Shown here: positions 1 to 9,182 of the stretch, piece after piece | Position numbering within the stretch: the first letter of the stretch is position 1 | Layout of the letters: the number at the start of each line of letters is the position of its first letter | Source: Nostoc commune NIES-4072 | GTDB taxonomy: Bacteria; Cyanobacteriota; Cyanobacteriia; Cyanobacteriales; Nostocaceae | DNA length: 64,000 nucleotides | NCBI RefSeq assembly: GCF_003113895.1 | Contig: NZ_BDUD01000001.1 | Location: 4,442,513-4,506,512, forward strand | Direction of reading: 5' to 3' | Translations under genes and position numbers: made by a program | The notes under the pieces: model-generated | The model's database searches: none | Seen by the model: the letters and a program-made list of their open reading frames with translations, nothing else | What the model was told of the DNA's origin: nothing

Positions 1-2286
1 TGCCTCTGGATCATTTTGGAAGTTTTTGAAAAGGCGATCGCACGCTTTTAAATCTTGCTTTAATCGGCTCTCTTGAGGAGGATTTTTGACCACTAACTGG
101 GTTCTGGCGGCAACTATTTCTTGAAAGTCCTCATCATTGATTTCTAGTAGTTGACTGATATCGAATAACTGCATTACTTGTTTGGCGGTGCGAGTCTGTT
201 TCCACAGAGGACTGGTATCTCGCAAAACATCTTCCGACATAGTGGTGCAAATCTGGTTCAGCCCTATTTCATAGCGGCTTTTGCTACCTTGAGTGGCTGC
301 TGTTAACTGCTCAATCATGTCCTCATAAAGTAGGTTGAGTTCTTCGCGGTTATAGAGCTTAAACCCGTTAATTTTCAAAGCATCAGCGCTATCTGCTTCT
401 TTGTCAGCTTTTTGTTTAAAATTATCGCGTAGTTGCCGCAGCCTTTGATTAAACCGCGTTAATCGCTGCTCCATGCGATTCAGATGCTCTAAAATTCGCT
501 CAATCACCTGTAGAGACAAACTGCGGCTTTTGCCTTGAATGATCGCAATAAAGCTGCTTTCTAAACCTGTGAGTGCTTCCTCGCAATACTTCTCCATTTG
601 GGCTTGTTTAGTTAAGCCAAACAAATTTTTAAATTGGTTAATATCTTGGAGTGCGGCATTATACTGCTGTTGCCGATTAGTTTCGTTAGGTTGCCAAACT
701 TTTTCTAACTCCCGGCGGAACTTTTCTGAAGTATTGGCAAATAGCTGACGGACGTTAGTAATGAAAGCATCAGCAAATTTGGGGCCGCGATTGCGATCGC
801 TAATGATCTTGTAAAACTCTGCCTCAATCGCGTTTTTGCCTTTTTCGATAATCTGTTCGCGGTTATCGTACATTTTTTGGAGAAAGTCACCATGTGTTCG
901 TTCATCGGGGCTTAATTCTCGCAAATGATTGGCGCGATATTCATCAACTTTGGGGATAAGATAATCATCCAGAAATCTCAGAATTTTGCCTCGTTCTGTG
1001 CCGAGCACATTTACATTTTGATGAGTACATTGCAATTTATTGTCGCTGGTGATTTCATCACGAATACTCTTAATCCAGCCAGATATTTCTGACACATACG
1101 ATTTATCTACTGCCGAAGAGAGGTCTGCAAGCAATTCGGTTTCTGTAAGTCGCATTGGCTTGAGAATATCATTTTGTACCAAATCCAAAACATTAGGTGG
1201 CAGCGACACCGAGTCATTCAGCCACCAATTTACTAAATCCATACTTAGGCGATTGGATAGCGAATTGCGAATCTGAGCTACAGGAATTTCAATTGTGGAA
1301 AGACCAAAGCTCATGAAGTTTTTGGGATAGCCTCTACCACCTGAATCAGCCTGCGCCCAAGCTCCTTTAATGTTGTCTCGAATCGAACGTTTGTGTGGAG
1401 AAAAATCAGAGGTTAGATCCAAAAAAACATTTTGAGCAATCATTTCCCGAATTTGGTCGAGATTAAACTCACTTTCGCCATTCTTGGTGCCAACTAAATA
1501 AGTAAAGTCAAAGGGAGGTAATTTATTGCGAACCTCATCCACTAAACCAGCGCTAAATTTAGCTACATACTCAGTTCTGTAGTCAGAAAAGTAACTCAAT
1601 TCCATCAGAGCAGCGTAGCCATTAGCGAGAACGCGATCGCCCACATTAATACTGGCAAAAGCATTAGGCATTGGGACAATTGCTGTAATTAAAGGGCTTC
1701 CTTGACCTTTAAGCCAGTTACGTAAGCAGTAGCCGATGTCAATCAACATCCCACTGCCAGTACCACCAGAAATTGAGCCAACGACGAAAACATTTAACCC
1801 ACCACTATTAACTCTGATGTCGTACTTGTCTAACATCAAACTTTCGTGACCTTTGGCGCGATCGCACGCTTCAATAAACCGTTGTCTAATCTTGTGATAG
1901 TTATAAAAAAAGGCAAAGCGACCACAGGCACGAATTTGACCTGCACCAGCTTCTAATGCTCCAATATTGCGCTCTAATTCTTTCGGAAACCAAGACTCAA
2001 TCCAAGGATACTTTTCCATATTGGACATAATGTCATTGACTTCTTTACCACTGACACTTGCCCAATGTTTTTCATGATCCATTAATGGCGATCCTGCTAC
2101 CTCTGGATTACTTACTTTATAATCTTTATCTGTGTCAATACTAAAAAAACTAATAATTGGAAAATTCTTCAAACTGCCATAGACTTCTTCTACTAATCTT
2201 CTTACCCGTGACAAGACTTCTACACCTGTACCACCTACACCCACCAACACGGTGGGAACCATACTTTTTTCTTCAACTGCTGCCAT
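1..2286 (-). CDS. Tubulin/FtsZ-like GTPase (Tubulin_2-type), C-terminus cut by window edge
   Basis: Open frame of 762 codons starting at ATG 2286 and running off the window without a stop. Seen: an N-terminal glycine-rich nucleotide loop GVGGTG (residues 16-21) and the tubulin/FtsZ signature SGGTGSG ending near residue 179. The C-terminal half is long and helical with many charged residues (about 400-760), unlike plain FtsZ of about 400 residues. Family knowledge: such FtsZ-like proteins (Pfam Tubulin_2 type) occur with VWA-domain proteins and have been proposed to remodel membranes. The gene is last in a three-gene minus-strand set after a binding protein and a VWA protein, 93 bp after the VWA stop. 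AGGAGA lies about 6 bases before the ATG. GTP binding is well supported; polymerisation and cellular role are inference. Confidence 0.85.
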   Translation of the reverse strand, partial: MAAVEEKSMVPTVLVGVGGTGVEVLSRVRRLVEEVYGSLKNFPIISFFSIDTDKDYKVSNPEVAGSPLMDHEKHWASVSGKEVNDIMSNMEKYPWIESWFPKELERNIGALEAGAGQIRACGRFAFFYNYHKIRQRFIEACDRAKGHESLMLDKYDIRVNSGGLNVFVVGSISGGTGSGMLIDIGYCLRNWLKGQGSPLITAIVPMPNAFASINVGDRVLANGYAALMELSYFSDYRTEYVAKFSAGLVDEVRNKLPPFDFTYLVGTKNGESEFNLDQIREMIAQNVFLDLTSDFSPHKRSIRDNIKGAWAQADSGGRGYPKNFMSFGLSTIEIPVAQIRNSLSNRLSMDLVNWWLNDSVSLPPNVLDLVQNDILKPMRLTETELLADLSSAVDKSYVSEISGWIKSIRDEITSDNKLQCTHQNVNVLGTERGKILRFLDDYLIPKVDEYRANHLRELSPDERTHGDFLQKMYDNREQIIEKGKNAIEAEFYKIISDRNRGPKFADAFITNVRQLFANTSEKFRRELEKVWQPNETNRQQQYNAALQDINQFKNLFGLTKQAQMEKYCEEALTGLESSFIAIIQGKSRSLSLQVIERILEHLNRMEQRLTRFNQRLRQLRDNFKQKADKEADSADALKINGFKLYNREELNLLYEDMIEQLTAATQGSKSRYEIGLNQICTTMSEDVLRDTSPLWKQTRTAKQVMQLFDISQLLEINDEDFQEIVAARTQLVVKNPPQESRLKQDLKACDRLFKNFQNDPEA

Positions 2287-2379
2287 AATTTTCTCCTTTT
2301 AATTTTGAACTTTAAAATATGAAGGGTTATTTATCTTGATTATTTGTTAATCACCAACTCCAAACTCCTGTTTCCTGTC

Positions 2380-3276
2380 TCAACAAGTTGAGACAAAAGG
2401 TAAGCCAGATAATTGCCAAATAATTAGGGGAGTAACAACAGTCCAAAATAAAGCGTTGCCTAATGCCAACTGACCACTAAAGTTCATTGGTAAGTTGATT
2501 AACCCTTGAAAAACCCATTTGTCTAAAGGCAGGATAATTAACCACATCAAAGCAATCCATGTACAACCTCGCCAGAAATAAACCCATTTGTGATTGCTAT
2601 TAAAGCTAGCAAAAAATATATCTTTAAAAAATCTTTGAACATTATTCGATTCGCCAGATAGATAAATCCCCTTTGTGGTGTCGGTGGCTGACTTTATTTC
2701 GGGAGCATATGCTCCTATCACCACAGCATTTATTTTAACTTTCTGAGCTACTGCCTGAGTCAAAACTGATGGTATCACCTCAGCCACTCCATCAGTGACG
2801 AGCAATAATTCACGGCAACGATCTTGAATATTGCTGAGAGCTTTCGTACCTTGGTCAATGGCTTGATTAAGATTTGTTCCAGTACCAATCTGAGATGACA
2901 GATTAGAGTTTGCTAAGTCTGAGTTCAACTCAGCTTCTAACTTTTGTCTATCTGATGTGAAGGAATTAGTTAAGGGGATAACTCGATCGCCAAACCCAAA
3001 AATCTGGATCTTGTTAGGAGATTTTAATTGCTGGGAGTTTTGCTCAATATACGATCGCACCGCCGCCACTTCTTGAGCCATGACAGTATTAGGTGCGTTG
3101 AATGGCTGACCTTCGTAGGTGCTGCTGCTCATATCCAGAGCGATCGCTACTGCTACACTAGGTCTACCCAACGCTAAAATTGAACACAAAACAGTCGCAA
3201 CTAAACAAACTCCGAACACGATTAACGGAATCTGAAACAAAGGATATAGCCACAAACTGCGACGAAATCTGCTCAT
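2380..3276 (-). CDS. Membrane-anchored VWA-domain protein
   Basis: 298 residues. One hydrophobic segment at about residues 13-36, then a von Willebrand A domain with an intact MIDAS: DMSSS at 48-52 (DxSxS), a GTGT element in the middle, and a VTDG strand-end motif. A C-terminal hydrophobic region (about 230-290) suggests two or three further membrane segments. The VWA domain probably binds a partner through a divalent metal. The gene starts 13 bp after the upstream binding-protein stop and is followed by the tubulin-like gene, so the three are probably co-transcribed. The length and the membrane-VWA-membrane layout resemble BatA/BatB-type proteins, but no MoxR ATPase is present in the window. 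Partner and function are not known. Confidence 0.85.
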   Translation of the reverse strand: MSRFRRSLWLYPLFQIPLIVFGVCLVATVLCSILALGRPSVAVAIALDMSSSTYEGQPFNAPNTVMAQEVAAVRSYIEQNSQQLKSPNKIQIFGFGDRVIPLTNSFTSDRQKLEAELNSDLANSNLSSQIGTGTNLNQAIDQGTKALSNIQDRCRELLLVTDGVAEVIPSVLTQAVAQKVKINAVVIGAYAPEIKSATDTTKGIYLSGESNNVQRFFKDIFFASFNSNHKWVYFWRGCTWIALMWLIILPLDKWVFQGLINLPMNFSGQLALGNALFWTVVTPLIIWQLSGLPFVSTC

Positions 3277-3289
3277 TGGATGTGGGATT

Positions 3290-4531
3290 TTAAGGAGTTG
3301 AGTTGCGAATCGGTACTAGACCAGCTTGGTCTACTAGTTTTTGACCTTCATCACTTAAGAGTAAGTTTACATAAGCTACACCAGCCTGTTCATCCAGGTT
3401 GCGATCGCGTTTTATCACAACAAACAGTCGTCTAGTCAGAGGGTAGATGTCTTTAGCAAAATCAGTTTTATTCACTAGTTTTTCGATACAAGGAGACACA
3501 AAACTCTGATTAGCCTCTTTTCCTATTGGCAAAGGCTTAATCAAACTTTGATTGCAGACTTCAGAAGCAGTTGCATAACCAATCCCGCCAGGAGTTTGAG
3601 CTACCTTTCGGATAGCAGTTGTAGTGTCTATCGCATAAGGTTTTACAGATGGGGCAAATGCTTCCTTCTCCAACACTTTTTCTTGAAAGTATTCAGGAGT
3701 ACCACCATCATCAGGGTCACGGCTCGAAGGCGTAATTTGAATATCGGGGCCACCCACTTGCTTCCAGTTCGTGATTTGGCCAGTGTATATATCCTTAATC
3801 TGAGATATCGTTAAACCAGGGATAGTCAAATCACGATGGACGTAAAAAGCAATTCCATCAATGGCAACAGGTTGCTGTTCCAGAGTGAAATTGCGTGTTT
3901 TCGCTTCGTTATGCTCGTCCGGTTTTACTTCTCTAGAAGTTTGGGAAAAACTCAGTTGACCCTCTAGAAGCATTCTGATCCCGCTACCAGACCCAGCCTT
4001 GATTCCTGACGATGGCCCGGTGTAGACCAACTCAAATCCCGGATGAGCTTTCAAAATCAGCGCTACTATTTCCCGACTCCTCAGCGGTGCAAAGCTTGTA
4101 GAACCACCGTATCTAATGATTCCCTGAGGAACGTTAGGCACATCGCGTAAGGTAGGGTAAAGATTAACGATAGCAGCAGGAGAGACTGAAGTGGTAGGAG
4201 TAGGAGTAATGGGAGGGGTAGGAGTAGGAGTAGTTGGATTTGGATCAGGAGTAAGTGCCAAACAGACACCGTTGATTTTTTGCTGACCTGTTGGACAAGG
4301 TTTACGTATAAATATGAAAGCAGCAACAAGGGCAGTTAAAACAGCACCAATGATAGCAGCAGGTTTGACCCATGTTGGCAATTGACGGCTATTGTCCATT
4401 GCCTCCTTTGGTAAACCACAAATCACACAAGATGGGCCGTAATTTTCATAGGGTTGATGCTTGCCATTAGGATTTTGCTTTGGGTAGGTTTTGCCATTTT
4501 TTGGCTCACCATCACATTTCCAGTTTGCCAT
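3290..4531 (-). CDS. PstS-like substrate-binding domain protein with N-terminal Cys motif and one membrane segment
   Basis: 413 residues. Residues 1-50 hold Cys/His positions (C6, a CVIC pair near 35-38) that look like a small zinc-ribbon-like module. A single membrane segment follows (about 55-75), then a Pro/Thr-rich linker (about 92-116), then a phosphate-type periplasmic binding domain (about 135-410) with the ST-rich pocket typical of PstS-like folds (GGSTSFAPL, GPSSGIKAGSGSG). There is no cleavable signal peptide, so the binding domain is probably tethered outside with the Cys module inside. AGGAGAA lies 10 bases before the ATG. First gene of the set with the VWA and tubulin-like genes; no pst permease is adjacent. 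The ligand is unknown, and a sensor role is inference. Confidence 0.82.
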   Translation of the reverse strand: MANWKCDGEPKNGKTYPKQNPNGKHQPYENYGPSCVICGLPKEAMDNSRQLPTWVKPAAIIGAVLTALVAAFIFIRKPCPTGQQKINGVCLALTPDPNPTTPTPTPPITPTPTTSVSPAAIVNLYPTLRDVPNVPQGIIRYGGSTSFAPLRSREIVALILKAHPGFELVYTGPSSGIKAGSGSGIRMLLEGQLSFSQTSREVKPDEHNEAKTRNFTLEQQPVAIDGIAFYVHRDLTIPGLTISQIKDIYTGQITNWKQVGGPDIQITPSSRDPDDGGTPEYFQEKVLEKEAFAPSVKPYAIDTTTAIRKVAQTPGGIGYATASEVCNQSLIKPLPIGKEANQSFVSPCIEKLVNKTDFAKDIYPLTRRLFVVIKRDRNLDEQAGVAYVNLLLSDEGQKLVDQAGLVPIRNSTP

Positions 4532-4923
4532 GCTTGTCGGTTCTCCTAATCGACTGTTTGCTACTTTGGCTATTTATTTTTCTAGATCCTGACTGAAAGA
4601 ATAAACACCAGCCGCCAGGTAGGTGTAATTAAATAAATTACGCTTTTATAATACGTATATACTAGAAGGATTAAATCTTGACTATACTTAGCAAGCATAA
4701 ACTCATGCTAAAATTTTTCAGTAAAAATGCTGTTGATTACTGAAAATAATATTTTTTTTGTTAAAATTTTGCAATAGTGAGGAAAACTCACGGTAAATAC
4801 CCTGTAAACATCAGTGTATCTACTATAAATGTATTTAGTGTTATTTAATTACACTTTTTGCGTTGACATGAGAATGGTTGATGTGTACTTAACTTGCACT
4901 GTTAAATTCCACTGTTAGTTTTG
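4532..4923. other. AT-rich intergenic region, likely promoter of the binding protein/VWA/tubulin genes
   Basis: About 390 bases without a gene. It lies upstream of the minus-strand three-gene set and downstream of phnE. It is very AT-rich with several A/T runs near 4740-4770. I see no convincing operator or RNA gene. Confidence 0.4.
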
Positions 4924-5718
4924 TTACATAGAATCGAGCCGATGACGTAATTGGCTACTAAAAGCATCAATGACTGTAACGACTACCAAAAGCACTAACA
5001 TCATGGTTGTTGCTTTCGTATACTCGAACCCGTCGATGTAACTTTTCAACTGAAAGCCAATACCACCTGCACCAACTACACCCAAGACAGAAGCAGCACG
5101 GATGTTGTACTCAAACATCCAAAAGGTGTAACCCAATCCTAGAGGTAGCACTTGCGGGAGAATGCCGTATTGAGCAATCTGTAACTTGGAAGCTCCGATA
5201 ACTTGTAAGGATTCAAGAGAACGCGGATCAACGGCTTCAATTGCCTGTTGATAAAATTTGGCAAGGTAGCCGATGGTGTAGATTCCCAAAGCTAAAGTTC
5301 CTGCTGGTGCGCCTAAGCCAGTGGCAGCTACAAAAATTAGCCCTAGAATAATTGAGGGGACGGAACGCACAGTATTTTGCAGTAAATTAGCTAGCGATCG
5401 CAACCACCCAGGCGCAATATTGCTGGCGCTAGCTATAGCAATCGGTACAGAAAGAATGGCTCCAATGGTAGTTCCCCATAAAGACATTTGTACAGTTTCA
5501 ATTAGTGCTTTAACTGCAATATCTAAAACTTTCCAATCGGGAGGAAATAACCGGGTAATAAAATCGGTGATGTATGGCCAGCTAGAACGCAGTAGTTCAA
5601 AATCGAGTTTGAGTCCTCGCAAAGCCCAACCATAAACTACTACGACAATTAATAAGATGAGTAGAGAACTCAGCCAAGGGTAGAAGCGTAAGCGTTTTAA
5701 ATTAAAAAAGGAACTCAT
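4924..5718 (-). CDS. phnE: Phosphonate/phosphite-type ABC transporter permease
   Basis: 264 residues, normal for PhnE. Membrane segments include about 16-36 and several between 80 and 250. The EAA-type loop that docks on the ATPase is at about 160-190 (starting EAVDPRSLESLQ with the conserved Gly at 175). Last gene of the phnD-phnC-phnE group, 22 bp after phnC, all on the minus strand. It forms the inner-membrane channel for phosphonate, phosphite or a similar phosphorus oxyanion. No C-P lyase genes and no phosphite dehydrogenase gene are in the window, so the substrate cannot be fixed. Confidence 0.9.
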   Translation of the reverse strand: MSSFFNLKRLRFYPWLSSLLILLIVVVVYGWALRGLKLDFELLRSSWPYITDFITRLFPPDWKVLDIAVKALIETVQMSLWGTTIGAILSVPIAIASASNIAPGWLRSLANLLQNTVRSVPSIILGLIFVAATGLGAPAGTLALGIYTIGYLAKFYQQAIEAVDPRSLESLQVIGASKLQIAQYGILPQVLPLGLGYTFWMFEYNIRAASVLGVVGAGGIGFQLKSYIDGFEYTKATTMMLVLLVVVTVIDAFSSQLRHRLDSM

Positions 5719-5740
5719 ATTGTATTAAATCAAATCCCAC

Positions 5741-6475
5741 TCAACCGGAAACTTTCGCAAATTTAGCTTGTAAGTTGTCACAAAGTCCTTGGTAAACGAC
5801 GCGTCCAGCATCTAAGACGATCGCTTTTTGGGCATATTTTTCTGCGATTCCCAAATCGTGCAAAACTGCGACAATAGTCATACCTTGCTGAGTGTGCAAT
5901 TGGGATAGAGTTTCCATGACTTGTTGGGATGCCACAACATCTAAGCCTGTGATGGGTTCATCGACTAAGAGAATTTGCGGTGATTGAATTAAAGTCCGGG
6001 CGATCGCTACTCGTTGTTGCTGTCCGCCACTTAATTGACTGGTTTTTTGAAAAGCTAACTCTAAGAGTCCTAACTGTTCTAATAAATTTAGTGCCAACAT
6101 GCGATCGCGTTTGGAAAATCCAAAGAGTGTTTGCCAAGTTGTTCTTTTACCAAGGCATCCGCACAAGACATTTTCCAATGCTGATAACTGCCGAATCAAT
6201 CCGCCACCTTGAAATAACATCCCAACATCGCGCCGAATTTTTGGCAGTGTTCGGGAATTCATCTCAACATTATTGACGATGATTTCTCCTCTGACTGATG
6301 GCACTAATCCAACTAGCGATCGTAGTAATGTAGACTTACCAGCACCGTTTAGCCCCAGTAAAACGACAAATTCACCGCGTTTAATCTGGCAATTAATCCC
6401 GTTGATAATAGGACGATTCAGAGATGCAGCATAAGCTGTTTCTAGGTTATGACACTCAATAACATAATCATTCAT
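5741..6475 (-). CDS. phnC: Phosphonate/phosphite-type ABC transporter ATP-binding protein
   Basis: 244 residues with all ABC ATPase elements: Walker A GLNGAGKST at 41-49, signature LSGGQ at 148-152, Walker B ILLVDEP at 168-174, and a switch His near HDLG after residue 205. Its place between a PhnD-type binding protein (152 bp upstream) and a PhnE-type permease (22 bp downstream) fixes the family. It hydrolyses ATP to drive uptake through PhnE. The start at ATG 6475 gives the normal N-terminus. Confidence 0.92.
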   Translation of the reverse strand: MNDYVIECHNLETAYAASLNRPIINGINCQIKRGEFVVLLGLNGAGKSTLLRSLVGLVPSVRGEIIVNNVEMNSRTLPKIRRDVGMLFQGGGLIRQLSALENVLCGCLGKRTTWQTLFGFSKRDRMLALNLLEQLGLLELAFQKTSQLSGGQQQRVAIARTLIQSPQILLVDEPITGLDVVASQQVMETLSQLHTQQGMTIVAVLHDLGIAEKYAQKAIVLDAGRVVYQGLCDNLQAKFAKVSG

Positions 6476-6627
6476 ATAGCAATCCTATTTGTGTTGTAAA
6501 ATTTATCGAACCGCCAAGCCGCCAAGAAAAGAAGGAAAGAGGTTTACGAATCATTTAGGACTGCTATAGAAATTTCTTTATCCGCTAACAGTTATTCAAA
6601 ATGTTCACTGAATAACTGTTAACTGAA

Positions 6628-7602
6628 TTATGGTTCAATGCCAGCAACTTGCAGAGCGTCACGCATAATTGCTAAGTGACGATCGTGATTAATTCGCACT
6701 AATTCTGTGGAATTATACAAGTCGCTTAACAGTTTATTATTTTCCGACTTATTTAATTTCAGTAAGGCGTTGATGATTTTTTCCCGTGTTGGTGTTGGAA
6801 CATCATCATCAATAGCAATACCGTGGGCAGGTACACCAGTAATTTTGTGCAGAACCCGTAACTTACTCTTCTCTTCGGCGGTAATATAAGGTGGATTCAG
6901 AGCATATTCTGACACAACAGCCACATCAGCTTGACCGCGCACAACTGCTTGCAAGGCTTTGCTGTAATTACCGCCGTAAGAAACTTGACCAAAGAAACCA
7001 TCTAAGCGATCGCGGTTAGGTACAAATTTTTGTTTGACCAACTCAGCGACAGGGATAATAAACCCAGAGCCAGAAGTAGGGGAAGTAAAAGCAATTTTTT
7101 TGCCCCGCAGTTGTTCTAAAGTGGCTTTAGCTGAATTTTGAGTTTTTAGGGGACTATTTTTAGGGACAACAAATATTGAGCTATAGGTGTATTTTCCAGA
7201 ATAAGTAGGACGAACTTCGGCTAGATACAAGCTGGCGTTTGCTAATTGTTTCGCTTTCAAAGCCGGACGGCTACTTAAAAAAGCGACATCAGCCCGATTT
7301 GCTCTCAAAGCTTCCACAGCAGCTGTATCATCAGCAACTTGGGCGACGACTGGAATTCCTAACTCTTTCGATAGAAAAGCTCCTACCGCATTTGCCTTAT
7401 TTTGCAAGTCTGTAGAATCAGCACGACTGGGAAAAACTATTGTTAAAGTCTTCTGCCGTTGGGCAAGTAAGCGTGGTGTCTGTTGATTAGTGGTGGGGTT
7501 GGCGATCGTTGCCTGCATAGCCCCTACTGTGCTGACTACTAAACCTGTAAGTACTGCAAATGCCGCGCCAGCACCCAATAAGCTCTTTTTCCTCACACTC
7601 AT
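6628..7602 (-). CDS. phnD: Phosphonate/phosphite-type ABC transporter periplasmic binding protein
   Basis: 324 residues from ATG 7602, which has GGAGAG six bases upstream; a TTG two codons earlier is less likely. An N-terminal hydrophobic segment (about 8-32) acts as export signal. The mature part has the PhnD layout: an early beta strand followed by an SRADSTDLQ-type loop, TSPTSGSGF in the middle, and a conserved region ending in VVSEYA. It binds the substrate outside the inner membrane and delivers it to PhnE. First gene of the phn group. I did not see a convincing PHO box in the roughly 150 bases upstream. Confidence 0.9.
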   Translation of the reverse strand: MSVRKKSLLGAGAAFAVLTGLVVSTVGAMQATIANPTTNQQTPRLLAQRQKTLTIVFPSRADSTDLQNKANAVGAFLSKELGIPVVAQVADDTAAVEALRANRADVAFLSSRPALKAKQLANASLYLAEVRPTYSGKYTYSSIFVVPKNSPLKTQNSAKATLEQLRGKKIAFTSPTSGSGFIIPVAELVKQKFVPNRDRLDGFFGQVSYGGNYSKALQAVVRGQADVAVVSEYALNPPYITAEEKSKLRVLHKITGVPAHGIAIDDDVPTPTREKIINALLKLNKSENNKLLSDLYNSTELVRINHDRHLAIMRDALQVAGIEP

Positions 7603-7754
7603 TTGCAACTCTCCATTAGGAAGTTTTATCAGTTCTTTTGCTAATTAATTTCAATTAATCCTTAAAAAATATTTATAGCTTTTAAGAACAAAAGTCAATA
7701 ATAAAGCCTAGTTTGTTTGGAGAGTTGTAGGCTTCTTTTGTAAGTGTATTGGCA

Positions 7755-8150
7755 CTAACCGCTAACTACAGCGATCGCATCAATTTCTACCAACACATCT
7801 TTAGGTAAGCGCGATACCTGCACACAAGCCCGCGCTGGGGCTGTATTTTCCGGGAAATATTTAGCATATACGGCATTCACCGCCGCAAAATCATTCATAT
7901 CAGCCAGAAATACAGTGGTTTTCACCACATCTTCAAAAGTCGCACCAGATGCTGTGAGGATGGCTTCAAGGTTAGCTAATACTTGCTCGGTTTGTTTTTT
8001 AACATCATCAGTGTAGACGACATCACCAAGGCGGGGATCGATGGCAATTTGTCCAGCGACGAATACAAATTGACCTGAAGCTGCGATCGCTTGATTATAA
8101 GGGCCGACTGGTGCGGGTGCGTTATCAGTATTAATTACTTTACGGATCAT
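7755..8150 (-). CDS. ridA: RidA-family enamine/imine deaminase
   Basis: 131 residues from ATG 8150; a longer reading frame reaches 8234 but the family starts at this internal Met. RidA hydrolyses reactive 2-aminoacrylate-type enamines made by PLP enzymes. Conserved features: N-terminal [16 protein letters not shown], the carboxylate-binding Arg at 107 within PARACVQV, and Glu122 in the C-terminal VEIDAIAV strand. It is a single gene with no clear operon partner. The protein is cytosolic and expected to be a trimer. Confidence 0.93.
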   Translation of the reverse strand: MIRKVINTDNAPAPVGPYNQAIAASGQFVFVAGQIAIDPRLGDVVYTDDVKKQTEQVLANLEAILTASGATFEDVVKTTVFLADMNDFAAVNAVYAKYFPENTAPARACVQVSRLPKDVLVEIDAIAVVSG

Positions 8151-8418
8151 AAATATTACTTTCTCTAACGATGTTTCTTGTTTACCAATTTCTAGCTGAG
8201 AAGCGATCGGTTTGTAAACTTCTCCATCTGGCATTATCGCACCAGTCAGGTCAGCATCTTATAATCACAAAAACTTTGTGTCACAGGTATTGCTCTCTTT
8301 TCTTCCTTTGCGGTTCGTCCCTTTTATCCCAACCTTGGACGTATTCCATAATGCCGCTAGGTCAGCATCTTGATCGCACTCGTATAATACTGGTACAACA
8401 AACTGCAAAACATCATTG

Positions 8419-8727
8419 ATGAATATAAAAGAAATACTGCTCCAAGAAATTGAATCATCCTCAGATGTTCTACTAGCCCAAACGCTAGATTTTTTGCGTT
8501 CTCTCAAAACAAAACCAACAACCGAGGAAATATCTCTTGACCTGTCAACGGAAAAAAATGATGATACTTCCAATCATCAAACAGAACCGCAAATACATGA
8601 AGCAACACCAATTCTTAGAGGCTCTAAAGCAGAAGACTTGCTAAAATTTGCCGGAACTTGGCAAGGAGATGATTTTGAAGAGTGCTTACAGCTTGTTTAC
8701 GAAACTCGTTCCTCGGCTGAATTTTAG
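8419..8727 (+). CDS. Putative antitoxin paired with PIN toxin
   Basis: 102 residues from ATG 8419 (a TTG lies just before it). The N-terminus (MNIKEILLQEIESSSDVLL) is amphipathic, followed by an acidic, probably disordered middle. It has no clear catalytic motif. Its stop codon at 8725-8727 nearly touches the start of the PIN gene at 8730, the standard antitoxin-toxin layout. Similar short proteins with a leading helical segment are common antitoxins of cyanobacterial PIN toxins. Function is inferred from context. Confidence 0.7.
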   Translation: MNIKEILLQEIESSSDVLLAQTLDFLRSLKTKPTTEEISLDLSTEKNDDTSNHQTEPQIHEATPILRGSKAEDLLKFAGTWQGDDFEECLQLVYETRSSAEF

Positions 8728-8729
8728 TG

Positions 8730-9173
8730 ATGTACCTTTTAGATACTAACCATTGTAGCCGAATCATTTTTGGAGAAAGCAACGTCATTCGTCGATTACA
8801 AGAACACATCGGCTTAGGAGTTGCAACTAGCGTTATTGTGCAAGGTGAACTCCTTTACATGGTGCAAAAGTCTTCTCAACAAGAAGCAGATCTTCGCTTT
8901 GTTAGAACTTTTTTGCAAACCATTGACCTTTATCCCATTAGTGGAGGGGTTGCCGATGTTTACGGTAGCCTCAAAGGAGAAATTGTCGAAAATTTTGGCC
9001 CCAAAGACAAAGCAAAGCGTAGAAAATTTACAGTTCAAAATTTGGGTTTTAGTGATAACGACTTGTGGATAGCATCAACTGCTCTGCACTATAACCTCAC
9101 CATTGTCTCAAGGGACAGCGATTTTCAAAGGATACAACAGGTGCAAGCCTTAGCGTTAGAATCTTGGCTTTGA
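8730..9173 (+). CDS. PIN-domain toxin, VapC-like ribonuclease
   Basis: 147 residues. The PIN acidic residues are visible: D5 in LLDTNH, the Glu of VQGELLY near 37, and the C-terminal Asp residues around DNDLWIAS and SRDSDF. ATG 8730 is chosen; a GTG at 8727 overlaps the antitoxin stop. PIN toxins cut RNA with Mg2+ and are neutralised by the adjacent antitoxin. All catalytic positions look intact, so the module may be active. Its RNA target is unknown. Confidence 0.88.
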   Translation: MYLLDTNHCSRIIFGESNVIRRLQEHIGLGVATSVIVQGELLYMVQKSSQQEADLRFVRTFLQTIDLYPISGGVADVYGSLKGEIVENFGPKDKAKRRKFTVQNLGFSDNDLWIASTALHYNLTIVSRDSDFQRIQQVQALALESWL

Positions 9174-9182
9174 CATCTTCTC

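Noticed and set aside
7603..7754. PHO box upstream of phnD
   Set aside because: Only AT-rich TTAA-type words were seen, without the spaced direct repeats expected for a cyanobacterial PHO box.
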